Notes: generated by a model from the letters alone, not told the origin. A stretch of 64,000 bases of DNA from Hufsiella arboris (GCF_009834875.1 NZ_WVHT01000002.1:62001-126000); one strand, 5' to 3'. Positions 16,563 through 25,024 are shown, counted from the stretch's first letter. A program made the numbers and translations.

Positions 16563-17141
16563 ATGAATTCTAAAGTTGACTTTTATTTCGCTAAAGCGAA
16601 GCAGTGGCAGAAAGAATTGGAGCAAATGAGGAGGATCGCTCTCGATTGCATGCTAACGGAGGAATTGAAATGGGGCTGTCCGTGTTATACATTTCAGGAA
16701 AATAACATCGTTTTAATACACGTATTTAAAGAATACTGTGCGTTTTTATTTTTCAAAGGCGCCTTGCTAAATGATGCAGAAAATATTTTGATCCAGCAAA
16801 CGGAACATGTACAAGCTGCGCGGCAGATCAGGTTCACCAGCGCCCATGAAATAGTTGAGATGATTCCCATTGTAAAAGCTTATATCTATGAAGCCATTGA
16901 AGTAGAAAAAGCCGGTTTAAAAGTTGAGCTTAAAAAAACGGCCGACTTCGCAATTCCGGAGGAATTTCAACAGAAGTTAGATACAATACCCTCTCTGAAA
17001 GCTGCTTTTGGGGCATTAACGCCCGGACGGCAAAGAGCATACCTGCTTCATTTTTCTACACCTAAACAATCCAAAACAAGGGAGTCGAGGATTGAAAAAC
17101 ATATGCCGCAGATCCTTAACGGAAAGGGTTTGAACGATTAG
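16563..17141 (+). CDS. YdeI/OmdA-type protein with DUF1801-like domain
   Basis: A 192-aa protein. The first ~110 residues resemble DUF1801 (ELKWGCPCYTFQENNIVLIHVFKEYCAFLFFKGALL). The rest fits the OmdA/bacteriocin-protection domain (FQQKLDTIPSLKAAFGALTPGRQRAYLLHFSTPKQSKTRESRIEK). YdeI-like proteins are implicated in envelope stress resistance in other bacteria. It closes the ArsR operon after a 22-bp gap. Confidence 0.85.
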   Translation: MNSKVDFYFAKAKQWQKELEQMRRIALDCMLTEELKWGCPCYTFQENNIVLIHVFKEYCAFLFFKGALLNDAENILIQQTEHVQAARQIRFTSAHEIVEMIPIVKAYIYEAIEVEKAGLKVELKKTADFAIPEEFQQKLDTIPSLKAAFGALTPGRQRAYLLHFSTPKQSKTRESRIEKHMPQILNGKGLND

Positions 17142-17418
17142 AACCATTATACATCTAAATCTTTATGTAATTCCTTTGGGAGAAAATGCAATAGGGGAAA
17201 ATGTTCCTATCGGCTATCCGCCGCGTTTGTTATTTTTGAGTTATCATATCTGGTTACTTGTCTTAGCGGCTCAGGTAATAAAGCTCAATCACAAAATGAG
17301 CTGATTATAAAATCCTTATTTTTAACTTGTATCCGGTTACATGATGTTCGGCCGGTATTCAATCTGTATCGTCGGCCTGAACAAAGAATCACTAAAGTGA
17401 AAACTCACTAACTATAAT

Positions 17419-18177
17419 ATGACCTATCAAATACTGAACGGCGATGCATTAGTTGACAGGTTTCTGGCCGCAGGACTACCCGGTCAAATAATTGTTGCAA
17501 GGGAGTGCCTGATTGAAGGCGATCTTTCGGGCGAAACATTAGATTCTTTTTACCTCGCCAGGGCAAACTACCTCACTGAGGCATACACGGAGGTCAACAA
17601 TAATTATTTAAAAGATGTTGCCGGCGAATTTGAGAAATTGAGAGTGGCGCCCAGTCCTTCGGAATTCAACCTTTGGTTCGGTTATGATCTGTTTTGCAGA
17701 GCAAATATGTGGTTTATTCTGTCATTATTGAATGACCTGCCCATAGATAAACAAGTGTTTGTTGTCTATCCTTCGCATCTAAAAGGCGATGATGTATGGC
17801 TTGACTTTGGCATGGCCAGTCTCGAACAACTAAAAACATGTTATAGCAACCGTATCGCTTTTACCGAAAAAGATTTGCAGTTGGGAAATGAACTATGGAG
17901 CGCCTATAAGTATAATGACTTTTCTGCATTAGAGAAGTTGTCAAAATATCCGTCTGCTTGCTTTCCGTACCTGAAAGAGGTGTGCCAGGCGCATATTGAC
18001 CGTTTTGCAGAAGGCGGCAGGAAAGGTCGTCCGGAAAGAGTTATCGAAGAATTGTTGGAAGGCTCCGAAAAAGATTTTCCTTCTGTATTTAAGGCTTTCT
18101 CCAAAAGGGAGGGTATTTATGGTTTTGGTGATTCACAGCTGAAAAAGATATATGATAATTTGATTGGAGGTAGTTAG
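17419..18177 (+). CDS. DUF1835-like protein
   Basis: This 252-aa cytosolic protein begins with YQILNGDALVDRFLAAGLPGQIIVARECLIEGDLSG, as in DUF1835, continues with LWFGYDLFCRANMWFIL, and has a C-terminal helical segment (FPSVFKAFSKREGIYGFGDSQLKKIYDNL). The function of the family is unknown. The 277-bp gap upstream suggests its own promoter, although I found no clear TAnnTTTG box. Confidence 0.75.
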   Translation: MTYQILNGDALVDRFLAAGLPGQIIVARECLIEGDLSGETLDSFYLARANYLTEAYTEVNNNYLKDVAGEFEKLRVAPSPSEFNLWFGYDLFCRANMWFILSLLNDLPIDKQVFVVYPSHLKGDDVWLDFGMASLEQLKTCYSNRIAFTEKDLQLGNELWSAYKYNDFSALEKLSKYPSACFPYLKEVCQAHIDRFAEGGRKGRPERVIEELLEGSEKDFPSVFKAFSKREGIYGFGDSQLKKIYDNLIGGS

Positions 18178-18183
18178 ATCGAT

Positions 18184-18663
18184 ATGAAACACGTTGCAAT
18201 AACGATATCACTAATATTCCTTTGCCTCATTGCTGGTGCTTTAAGAAGCATTGGACAAACTGCCATATTTCCAAAAGGAAGTAAGGCGCCTGCAAGCAAC
18301 TTTACCGGAACTGTTTGGTTTGCTCCCTTGGTTTCGAATGACAGTACGTTCAACTGTACAATTGGAACCGTGACTTTCGAGCCGGGTTCACGCTCTAATT
18401 GGCATAGACATCCTTCCGGACAAATCCTGCTTATAACTGATGGAACAGGGTACACCCAGGAAAGAGGACGGCCGATCCGGGTAATTCGTAAGGGCGATGT
18501 AGTCAAATGTTCACCCAATGTGGAGCATTGGCATGGTGCATCGAAAGAAAATGCAATGACGCATATCGCAGTAAATCCGAATACGGAAAAGGGACTTGTG
18601 GAATGGTTGCAGCCAGTTACTGATAATGAATACAAGGCTGCATACAACCAGTCAAAACAATGA
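18184..18663 (+). CDS. Secreted cupin-domain protein
   Basis: A 159-aa protein with a signal peptide (residues 1-24) and one cupin barrel. The metal-binding motif WHRHPSGQILLITDGTGY supplies two histidines and the second motif NVEHWHG more. It resembles small manganese cupins, some of which act as hydroxynitrile lyases, but the reaction here is unknown. It starts 6 bp after the DUF1835-like gene. Confidence 0.82.
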   Translation: MKHVAITISLIFLCLIAGALRSIGQTAIFPKGSKAPASNFTGTVWFAPLVSNDSTFNCTIGTVTFEPGSRSNWHRHPSGQILLITDGTGYTQERGRPIRVIRKGDVVKCSPNVEHWHGASKENAMTHIAVNPNTEKGLVEWLQPVTDNEYKAAYNQSKQ

Positions 18664-18668
18664 CTAAT

Positions 18669-18722
18669 ATGAAATTATTGATGACAGTTGCCTTAGCCTT
18701 AGGGAGGGTTTTTAATAAATGA
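18669..18722 (+). pseudogene. 17-codon signal-peptide-like remnant
   Basis: MKLLMTVALALGRVFNK and a stop. The peptide looks exactly like the start of an exported protein (Lys-Leu, hydrophobic core) with the mature part missing. Its stop overlaps the ATG of the next gene (ATGA). It is either the residue of a deleted secreted-protein gene or a short leader that couples translation to the downstream gene. Confidence 0.45.
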
Positions 18723-19510
18723 TACAATTTGACTTTGCAAGCAGGGCTAAAAATATTTTAGAGAACGACGACGATGTTGTCGGTTTGGCTGTCGCGGGTT
18801 CCTGGTTAACAAATGAACTGGACGAATTTTCGGATCTTGACTTAATTCTTGTCACCAGGCAAAAGGTTTCTGGCGATAAAGTTTTAATGCAAGCTTATGC
18901 AAAGCGGTTGGGTAATTTCTTATCGGGTTTTACAGGTGAACACGTTGGCGAGCCAAGACTGTTAATATGTCTTTTTGACAATCCGCTTTTGCATGTCGAT
19001 ATAAAATTTTTAACGATTGAAGAATTTCAAATCCGTATAGAAACACCAACATTGCTTCTTGACAAGAGCGGGCAACTTGCGAAGGCGATAAACTCATCAG
19101 CCGCTCAATTTCCTTATCCTGATTACCAATGGATTGAAGACCGTTTTTGGATTTGGATCCATTATGCGTTACTCAAAATCGGAAGGGGTGAGTACTTTGA
19201 AGCATATGACTTTTTTGGCTTCCTGAGAATGGTTGTTTTTGGCCCCTTGCTGCATATTAAAAACGGCAACTTGCCCCGCGGAGTTCGCAAAGTAGAAACT
19301 GCTTTGGCAGAAGAAGATTTAGAGATGCTTAAAATTACTATTCCAAATTATCAGAGGCAATCATTGCTTGACAGTTTAAAACATTGCATAGCTCTCTACC
19401 GCCAGTTAAGGAGAGATTTGTTTGATCAAGGGGTTGAAATACGGACCGGCGTTGAAGAAAGAGTGATCAAATATTTCGACGAGGTTGAGAAATGGAATAC
19501 GGGCACTTAA
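18719..19510 (+). CDS. Nucleotidyltransferase-fold protein (aminoglycoside adenylyltransferase-like)
   Basis: A 263-aa protein with the minimal nucleotidyltransferase signature: AGSWLTNELDEFSDLDLIL, with G27-S28 and D39/D41. The remaining part is helical (FWIWIHYALLKIGRGEYFEAYDFFGFLR), like antibiotic nucleotidyltransferases and related stand-alone enzymes. Whether it modifies a drug is not shown. The ATG is in an ATGA overlap with the preceding 17-codon frame. Confidence 0.8.
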   Translation: MIQFDFASRAKNILENDDDVVGLAVAGSWLTNELDEFSDLDLILVTRQKVSGDKVLMQAYAKRLGNFLSGFTGEHVGEPRLLICLFDNPLLHVDIKFLTIEEFQIRIETPTLLLDKSGQLAKAINSSAAQFPYPDYQWIEDRFWIWIHYALLKIGRGEYFEAYDFFGFLRMVVFGPLLHIKNGNLPRGVRKVETALAEEDLEMLKITIPNYQRQSLLDSLKHCIALYRQLRRDLFDQGVEIRTGVEERVIKYFDEVEKWNTGT

Positions 19511-19612
19511 ATGTCTAAATCAACCAGTTAGAACGTCCACTTTGCACCCTGTCAATACCATTAAAACACCGTAGTTTTGATATAGAGGTATAAAAATAAC
19601 AAACTAATAAAA

Positions 19613-20098
19613 ATGACTACATCAGATTTTACCACCACTTTTCAGGTAGATCAAAGTCCTGAACAAGTATTCAAAGCCATCACCGATGTTCGCGGATGGT
19701 GGTCGGAGGAAATTGAAGGCGATACAAAAAATCTTAATGATGAATTTAAATATCATTATGAAGATGTACATCGCTGCAAAATGAGATTAACAGAAGTTGT
19801 TCCGTTCAAAAAAATCGTTTGGCTTGTCCTGGAAAACTATTTCAGCTTCACGAAAGACGATACGGAATGGACAGGAACAAAAGTGGTTTTTGAAATCACC
19901 GAAAAGGACGGTAAAACCCAGCTGAAATTCACTCATTACGGTCTAGTACCAGAATATGAATGCTACGAAGCATGCAGACAAGGATGGACTAACTATATAC
20001 AGGAGAGTTTACAGAGCTTGATCACTACAGGGAAAGGCAAGCCTAACGCGACAAATAAACCTCAAACCGAATACGAAAAGAGCCTTAACCAAGGCTAA
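19613..20098 (+). CDS. SRPBCC-domain protein, first of a tandem pair
   Basis: A 161-aa START-like protein. Typical features are the N-terminal FQVDQSPEQVFKAITDVRGWWSEEI, a central WTGTKVVFEI strand and the C-terminal GWTNYIQESLQSLITTGKG. The next gene is a clear paralogue in the same order. Such cytosolic ligand-binding proteins have no assigned function. Confidence 0.85.
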   Translation: MTTSDFTTTFQVDQSPEQVFKAITDVRGWWSEEIEGDTKNLNDEFKYHYEDVHRCKMRLTEVVPFKKIVWLVLENYFSFTKDDTEWTGTKVVFEITEKDGKTQLKFTHYGLVPEYECYEACRQGWTNYIQESLQSLITTGKGKPNATNKPQTEYEKSLNQG

Positions 20099-20162
20099 CC
20101 GAGCGTTTTTACGTTTTTACATGTTGCCCGCCTTCAAACATAGCAATCTCATAATCCAAAAA

Positions 20163-20600
20163 ATGGAAAGACAAGATTATTCAGTGAGCTTTTTAGCTGA
20201 TCTTTCACCGGAGGAAGTGTTCAACAGTGTTAACAGCGTAACAAAATGGTGGACAAGGAACCTGGAAGGAAATTCGCAAAATCTGAATGATGAATTTACA
20301 GTCAGATTTGACGATATACACATGTCAAAACAAAAACTAACCGAGCTTATTCCCTACAAAAAAGTGGTCTGGCTTGTTACAGTCAGTAAACTTACGTTTG
20401 TAGACACTATGGACGAATGGACGAATACTAAAATCAGCTTTGACATTTCTGAACGCGAGAATAAAACGCAAGTCGATTTTACTCATCATGGTTTGGTCCC
20501 CGGTTTTGAATGTTATGACGGATGCAGCAAAGGGTGGGACTATTACATCAAGGGAAGCTTGTATAAACTACTGACGGAAGGAAAGGGAACTCCCGACTAA
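20163..20600 (+). CDS. SRPBCC-domain protein, second of a tandem pair
   Basis: A 145-aa paralogue of the preceding gene: the two share SPEEVF/SPEQVF, KNLNDEF/QNLNDEF, PFKKIVWLV/PYKKVVWLV, YECYEACRQGW/FECYDGCSKGW and TTGKG/TEGKG. The ATG at 20163 is chosen over one at 20121 because it aligns with the start of the first copy. Tandem duplication is the simplest explanation. Confidence 0.82.
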   Translation: MERQDYSVSFLADLSPEEVFNSVNSVTKWWTRNLEGNSQNLNDEFTVRFDDIHMSKQKLTELIPYKKVVWLVTVSKLTFVDTMDEWTNTKISFDISERENKTQVDFTHHGLVPGFECYDGCSKGWDYYIKGSLYKLLTEGKGTPD

Positions 20601-20672
20601 TGAGAATTCTGGTTTCGGTGAGCTTTCTATATTTGAGGTTAGTTACAACTGATAAGGGTCTAATGGATCCGA

Positions 20673-20822
20673 ATGTTTGAGAAGCTTAAAAGCAAATTTC
20701 CGCCAGGCGATAAAAAATGGAACGGCTATATAGAGCGTTTCAAACGTATAGAAGTGCTTGCTAAAACAATTCTCCTTAAATAAGGCGAAGGTCCAAAAAA
20801 CTGTTTTGATGCAGCTAGATAG
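20673..20822 (+). pseudogene. Crp/Fnr-family regulator remnant
   Basis: MFEKLKSKFPPGDKKW followed by FKRIEVLAKTILLK resembles the N-terminus of Bacteroidota Crp/Fnr-type cyclic nucleotide-binding regulators. A stop follows after 36 codons and the next codons (GEGPKNCF) still resemble the family GEVxKKxFF before a second stop. No effector-binding barrel or HTH remains. It is a decayed fragment about 50 codons long. Confidence 0.55.
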
Positions 20823-20865
20823 ACCTTTACAAAATTATTTATTTGATCCTGGGATTTACTGATAA

Positions 20866-21846
20866 TCAACCTGAGGTTTCTCTGTTATACTTTGCCTTGT
20901 AATCCAACGGAGACAAGCCGGTTATTTTTTTGAACACTTCGCGAAAAGCTTTGTCATCAGAATAGCCGACTTCATTCATCACTTCGAAAACGCTTTTTCT
21001 GCCCTTTTCCAAGGTTCTTTTTGCAACTTCCACTTTTACCCGCTGTAGATATTCCACCGGTGTGTTGCCGGTAGCTTTAATAAAACGCCGGTCGAAGTTG
21101 CGCCTGCTGGTTGCCAGCTTTGAGGCAAGGCTCTCAAATGAAATTTTCTCACTCAGATTTTCTTCGATATAGGTTTGCGCTTTACAGATCAAATCGTCGC
21201 CATGGTTTTTCTGCGTTTGAAAAACTAGAAATGGCGATTGTGATGATCGTTCAATATCAATCTGGAAAATTTTTGAACAATAAATTGCGGTATCCCGGTC
21301 AAAATATCTTTCAACCAAAAAAAGTATCAGGTTTAAAAATGAGTATGCACCTCCGTTTGTATACACACCGTTTTCAACTGTGATCAGTTTATCGATTTGG
21401 AGGTTAACGTTCGGAAATAACCGTCTGAAATCGCTTGCCGCGTTCCAATGAGTGGAACAGGTTTTTCCGTCCAATATACCGGCGTCAGCCAGTAAAAACG
21501 CACCGGTACAAATGCTTGCGATTTCCGCGCCGCTTTTATATTGTTCGCTGATCCAGCCGACCAGCTCTTTGTTCTCTTTAAGCACATTATCGTGATCGTA
21601 AGACAGCGATGGAATGATCACCAGATCGGTTTTCTCAATGTCCAGAATGCTTGAAGGATGGATCGAGAAAAAGCCCCGGTTTAGCTGCAGTTCTGACATG
21701 AAACCTGCTATTCGAACATCAATTTTAGGTTTGTTGCCCAGCTGTTGCCAATATTCATTGGCGGTGACAAGTATTTCATAAGAACCCGTCACGCTGCTTA
21801 GGTTCGTGGCGATTCCTTTCGGAACAACGATTGTTACGTGCTTCAT
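20866..21846 (-). CDS. GlxA-type AraC-family regulator (DJ-1/PfpI domain plus HTH)
   Basis: A 326-aa transcription regulator. Residues ~1-185 form a DJ-1/PfpI-like domain (VTIVVPKG, IASICTGAFLLADAGILDGK, STHW, NGVYTNGGAYS). Residues ~215-320 are an AraC-type double HTH (FESLASKLATSRRNFDRRFIKATGNTPVEYLQRVKVEVAKRTLE and EVMNEVGYSDDKAFREVFKKITGLSPLDYKAKY). GlxA-like regulators often control metabolite or efflux genes. Its target is not evident here because both neighbours are unrelated. Confidence 0.92.
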   Translation of the reverse strand: MKHVTIVVPKGIATNLSSVTGSYEILVTANEYWQQLGNKPKIDVRIAGFMSELQLNRGFFSIHPSSILDIEKTDLVIIPSLSYDHDNVLKENKELVGWISEQYKSGAEIASICTGAFLLADAGILDGKTCSTHWNAASDFRRLFPNVNLQIDKLITVENGVYTNGGAYSFLNLILFLVERYFDRDTAIYCSKIFQIDIERSSQSPFLVFQTQKNHGDDLICKAQTYIEENLSEKISFESLASKLATSRRNFDRRFIKATGNTPVEYLQRVKVEVAKRTLEKGRKSVFEVMNEVGYSDDKAFREVFKKITGLSPLDYKAKYNRETSG

Positions 21847-21862
21847 ACTAAATGAATTTACT

Positions 21863-21893
21863 CAAATATAATGGTTAGTGTTGTCCAAATCAA
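21863..21893 (-). promoter_or_regulatory. Promoter candidate for the GlxA-type regulator
   Basis: On the minus strand TATATTTG (21863-21870) matches TAnnTTTG and a TTG lies 20 bp further upstream (21891-21893). The box is 16 bp from the start codon, so the leader would be short. Confidence 0.45.
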
Positions 21894-22100
21894 CCCATTG
21901 AAAAGTCCATTTTACACCGTATGTTTTTTCGTTAGCCAGCACTTGGTTAGGTTTTTCAATAAAATTCAATGAATGAAGAAACTAAGACGCCTAACTATTG
22001 GGTTTAGAAAATTGCTTGTATTGCAGATAGATTGATGTTTTGGCAATGATTTAAAGGATTGGTAATGCATATCCATCGCAATAAGCTTTGAATTGACGAC

Positions 22101-22195
22101 CCGTAGCGCCTCCGTTAGGGATAGTAGCGTATACCGGCCAGCGCCTAAGGCCTGAAGCCGTATGAGCGGATAGCCCGACCCGCAGGGAAACGGCC
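22101..22195 (+). repeat. Structured intergenic element resembling Flavobacteria/Sphingobacteria repeats
   Basis: A GC-rich block in AT-rich surroundings contains TTAGGGATAGTAGCG, then GCGGATAGCCCGACCC and GCAGGGAAACGGCC. CCGTT (22112-22116) can pair with AACGG (22189-22193) to close the structure, and several GGCC/GCC stretches lie inside. The paired GGGATAG...GCGGATAGC pattern reminds me of a repeat found many times between genes in Bacteroidota genomes, possibly the Flavo-1 type RNA motif. That memory cannot be verified here. Function unknown. Confidence 0.4.
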
Positions 22196-22301
22196 TAATG
22201 AATTCGTTGAAATCAATGATATGAAAAGCCAGCAAAGTCTTAATATTCAACTATTGCTACTTATTTTATAATTTTATTAGCAGAATCTACCACAGCAATT
22301 G

Positions 22302-22814
22302 ATGAAATTAATAAGATACCTGTTTATTGTCCTTTTTTCTTCGCTGAGTTTCGTTTGCGTGGGACAACAGGGCGAGGAGCAGGATGTCGGGAAAACGATC
22401 GACCGGTTTTTGAGCTATCTATCATTTGCCGATACGGCTTCCTGGCAGATTGACCGGCTAAGCGACGTGTTTACAGAAGATGGCAAACTTGTTGCCAATT
22501 TCGGCAGAAAGCCGCTTGTATTTACGGTGTCCCAATATATTGAAAGTGTCCGGCGAAATGTTAAATCCGGGCAGGTACAAACATCCGCGGAAACAGAGCT
22601 GGCACGAAAAACCGATGTTTTTGGAAAGATCGCACAAGTGCTGAGCACGTATGAACTGACAATAACAGGTAAGGATGGAAAAGTAGTTAGACGAGGAATA
22701 AATGCGATACAGCTGATTAAACAGGATGGGAAATGGTTGATCGCGTCGTTAATCTGGGACCGGGAAAACGATACGCTTAAACTTCCTCAAAAATATCTAA
22801 GAGGGGCGGATTAA
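22302..22814 (+). CDS. Secreted NTF2/SnoaL-like protein
   Basis: A 170-aa protein with a signal peptide (RYLFIVLFSSLSFVCVGQ) and a single NTF2-like domain: DRFLSYLSFADTASWQIDRLSDVFTEDGKL near the N-terminus and INAIQLIKQDGKWLIASLIWDRE near the end. The ATG at 22302 is preferred to a TTG just before it. NTF2-like proteins of this kind are ligand-binding or enzymatic, with no assignment possible. Confidence 0.8.
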   Translation: MKLIRYLFIVLFSSLSFVCVGQQGEEQDVGKTIDRFLSYLSFADTASWQIDRLSDVFTEDGKLVANFGRKPLVFTVSQYIESVRRNVKSGQVQTSAETELARKTDVFGKIAQVLSTYELTITGKDGKVVRRGINAIQLIKQDGKWLIASLIWDRENDTLKLPQKYLRGAD

Positions 22815-22989
22815 CCCAGTCGAACTTCCGTTTCTTGCACAAACGTGATGACAATTACCCTGAAAGAAAGCTTATAGAACCAATTCCGAGTAAGTATCGG
22901 CATGCTGAATTTACCGGGCGAAATAAGCTTATTGGAAAAAAGAACGCTAAGAAAACAGGTGATGACTAAAAAATCTGAAATTTAATATC

Positions 22990-23298
22990 ATGAAAATAGT
23001 ACGAGTACAATACACAGTCAAACAGGATTTCGTTGCTAAAAACCTGCAAAACATTGCCGCCATCGTTGCGGAACTTAAACAGCTAAACAACCCGGGAATT
23101 AAATATGGCGCCTGGTTACTACCGGATGGCAAAACCTTTATGCATTTTGATCAGCTGGAAAGTGAGGAAGCCCATGGGATGCTTACATCCCTCGAATCAT
23201 TTAAAAAATTTGACGCCGATCTTTGGTCGGGCCAATTAGAGACTGAGCCGGTTCTTGAACTGCTGACACTTGCCTCATCTACAGAAAAATATTTTTAA
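22990..23298 (+). CDS. Small dimeric alpha/beta-barrel-like protein
   Basis: A 102-aa cytosolic protein (MKIVRVQYTVKQDFVAKNLQNIAAIVAELKQL...). The pattern of a beta strand, a long helix and the strand GIKYGAWLLPDGKTFMHFDQLES suits the dimeric ferredoxin-like (ABM-type) fold. I cannot name a family. Its 3' end overlaps by 4 bp the end of the convergent winged-helix regulator gene. Confidence 0.7.
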   Translation: MKIVRVQYTVKQDFVAKNLQNIAAIVAELKQLNNPGIKYGAWLLPDGKTFMHFDQLESEEAHGMLTSLESFKKFDADLWSGQLETEPVLELLTLASSTEKYF

Positions 23299-24212
23299 CT
23301 GTTTGCATCGTAAACTCTTACAGCGGTTTCCAGCTTATAGCCCATGCCATGTATGTTTCTTAATTGAACAGATGAATCAGGTCCCAGCTTCTTTCTCAGT
23401 TTCGATATAAACACGTCCAAGCTTCGGCCGACAATTACGCCTTCATCTTCCCAGATTTCTTTTTGAAGCCTGTTTCGTTCTACAATGGTATCAACTGGAT
23501 TTGCGAGGATCAGAAGCAGTTTGTTTTCTTTTACAGTAAGGCTGGTTCTTATTCCGGCCGCTGTAATTTGCCGCTTGCCTGGCTCGAACAATATATTGCC
23601 GATGTAGATGCCATCGAATTCACTCTCCGCCACATGTGTTTTGTTTTTTCGTGTTTTGACGGATCTGGTAACAATCAATCCGATAAAAGCGAGTAAAGGC
23701 AAGCTGCCGATCAAATATCCTTTCTGCGAACTGGTGATTCCGTCGTTCTCAAACTTTATATTGACCAGGTAACAGTTTTTGGCTTGTTCCCTGCCGGCGC
23801 AGGGGACAATGTTTTCGCTTTTGTTTCCAAGCATGGCATAGCCGAAAATGATGTCATTGCCCGAGCATTTTAAAACGTTGACAATGTATTTATCGGAAAG
23901 ATTGTCTTTCGCCAACTCGCTGTCAATAATTTGAACAAGCGAAGCTGGTTGAAAGCTAAATTCATTTTCAAACCTTATCTGGTATTCGTTCGTAGCGAGT
24001 TTCCTGACAGGAAGAACCCGGGACGTGCTGTCTCTTGCCTGTAAAAGTATTTTGTGTCTTATTTCTCTGAAAAGTATTTCACGTTTCGCCAGTTCAAAAT
24101 CATTATTTTTTTGCCAGCTGAACGCCACGCAAAACAATGAAATGCACAACAGGCATATGAGCCCCAGCGAATATTTAGTTCGCATAATGACGCTTGTTTG
24201 AGAAGGGTTCAT
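23295..24212 (-). CDS. Membrane-bound winged-helix (OmpR/PhoB-type) one-component regulator
   Basis: A 305-aa protein with an unusual order of parts. A membrane segment (about 16-32) is followed by a ~130-residue periplasmic domain containing four cysteines (IVNVLKCSGND, IVPCAGREQAKNCYL). A second membrane segment lies near 163-182, and a cytoplasmic OmpR/PhoB-type winged helix covers 200-300 (LTVKENKLLLILAN, VIVGRSLDVFISKLRKKLG, IHGMGYKLE). It senses an envelope signal and binds DNA directly without a kinase. It is the mirror image of ToxR/CadC, where the DNA-binding domain comes first. The divergent gene encodes YceI, and 13-bp direct repeats lie between them. An alternative start at 24185 would begin just before the membrane segment. 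Confidence 0.85.
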   Translation of the reverse strand: MNPSQTSVIMRTKYSLGLICLLCISLFCVAFSWQKNNDFELAKREILFREIRHKILLQARDSTSRVLPVRKLATNEYQIRFENEFSFQPASLVQIIDSELAKDNLSDKYIVNVLKCSGNDIIFGYAMLGNKSENIVPCAGREQAKNCYLVNIKFENDGITSSQKGYLIGSLPLLAFIGLIVTRSVKTRKNKTHVAESEFDGIYIGNILFEPGKRQITAAGIRTSLTVKENKLLLILANPVDTIVERNRLQKEIWEDEGVIVGRSLDVFISKLRKKLGPDSSVQLRNIHGMGYKLETAVRVYDANS

Positions 24213-24226
24213 ATCCTGGTGATTAA

Positions 24227-24293
24227 TTTACAAAGTTTACAATTTTATTTACAAAGTTTAGCCTAAGCAGCTCTGAAGGGATAATTACGTTTG
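24227..24293 (+). promoter_or_regulatory. Direct-repeat operator and promoter of the yceI-like gene
   Basis: TTTACAAAGTTTA occurs twice, perfectly, at 24227-24239 and 24248-24260, with a 21-bp period (two helical turns). A TAnnTTTG box, TACGTTTG, follows at 24286-24293, 24 bp before the yceI start, without a good -33 element. PhoB-type winged helices bind direct repeats on one face of the helix upstream of such weak promoters, so activation by the divergently encoded regulator is likely. Confidence 0.65.
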
Positions 24294-24316
24294 CAGAAAT
24301 CAACATCACGTAAGTC

Positions 24317-24916
24317 ATGATAAAGAAATCCGTAATCGTTCTGGTGCTGGCTCTGCTTCAGTTTTCTTCTTATTCACAGCAAGTATATCGCCTTGACATC
24401 AAAAAAAGTAAAATTTTATGGAACACCCGTAATGCCATGGGAGCTCATCGAGGGTATTTATTATTCAATTCTGGCAGCTTAAATTATTCGGAAAAGAATG
24501 AACCGGTTACTGGTTCTTTTAGTATGAATATGAACAGTATCAGGTCGACCGATCACGCTGAGGCGGCAGACAATCAAGAGGTTGACAACGAATTAAGGAC
24601 ACCCGGTTTTTTAAACATAGATAAATATCCGGCAGCAACTATAAACGTCACACAAATTGTTCGCACCGGAGGCGATATTTATAAAGTAACGGACGACCTT
24701 ATCATAAAAGGGATTACAAAACCCATTGAGTTTACGTCAAAAATAACTCAAAAAGGGACAATCATCCAGGCTGCAGCAGAACTCACAATTAACCGTTTAA
24801 AGTGGAACATCAATCTCCAGCCGGAAGCTAAATCATGGGATTTTTACGCCGCGATTAAAGATAAAATGATAGAGGGTGAGATACCTGTCACGCTGAATCT
24901 GGTATTGGTTAAGTAG
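24317..24916 (+). CDS. YceI-family protein
   Basis: A 199-aa exported protein (signal peptide to about residue 20, SYSQQ). The YceI lipocalin-like domain shows YRLDIKKSKILWNTRNAMGAHRGYLLFNSGSL and later FLNIDKYPAATINV and DLIIKGITKPIEF. YceI proteins bind isoprenoid-like lipids in the periplasm. The gene is divergent from the membrane-bound winged-helix regulator, which is its probable controller. Confidence 0.9.
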   Translation: MIKKSVIVLVLALLQFSSYSQQVYRLDIKKSKILWNTRNAMGAHRGYLLFNSGSLNYSEKNEPVTGSFSMNMNSIRSTDHAEAADNQEVDNELRTPGFLNIDKYPAATINVTQIVRTGGDIYKVTDDLIIKGITKPIEFTSKITQKGTIIQAAAELTINRLKWNINLQPEAKSWDFYAAIKDKMIEGEIPVTLNLVLVK

Positions 24917-25024
24917 ATGGGTAATTACAGGTATATTTACCTGCTAGATGAATAGAAATCAGGAGTTGGTTATTTTTTTGCAGAAATTGGCTCGTCTGTT
25001 TTTTGACAAATACATGTGCTAACT

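Larger units (their letters stand above)
21847..22301. other. Intergenic region with a structured GC-rich element
   Basis: Divergent spacer between the GlxA-type regulator and the SnoaL-like gene. Apart from the promoter candidate and the element at 22101-22195 I see no gene; the frames here are short and lack family features. Confidence 0.4.

Noticed and set aside
18174-18647. Long minus-strand open frame (157 codons) opposite the cupin gene
   Set aside because: It lies entirely antisense to a gene with clear cupin motifs and a signal peptide, and its translation has no recognisable family features.
21966-22250. 94-codon minus-strand frame over the structured element
   Set aside because: It spans a GC-rich folded element and has no family features or ribosome site, so it is probably chance.
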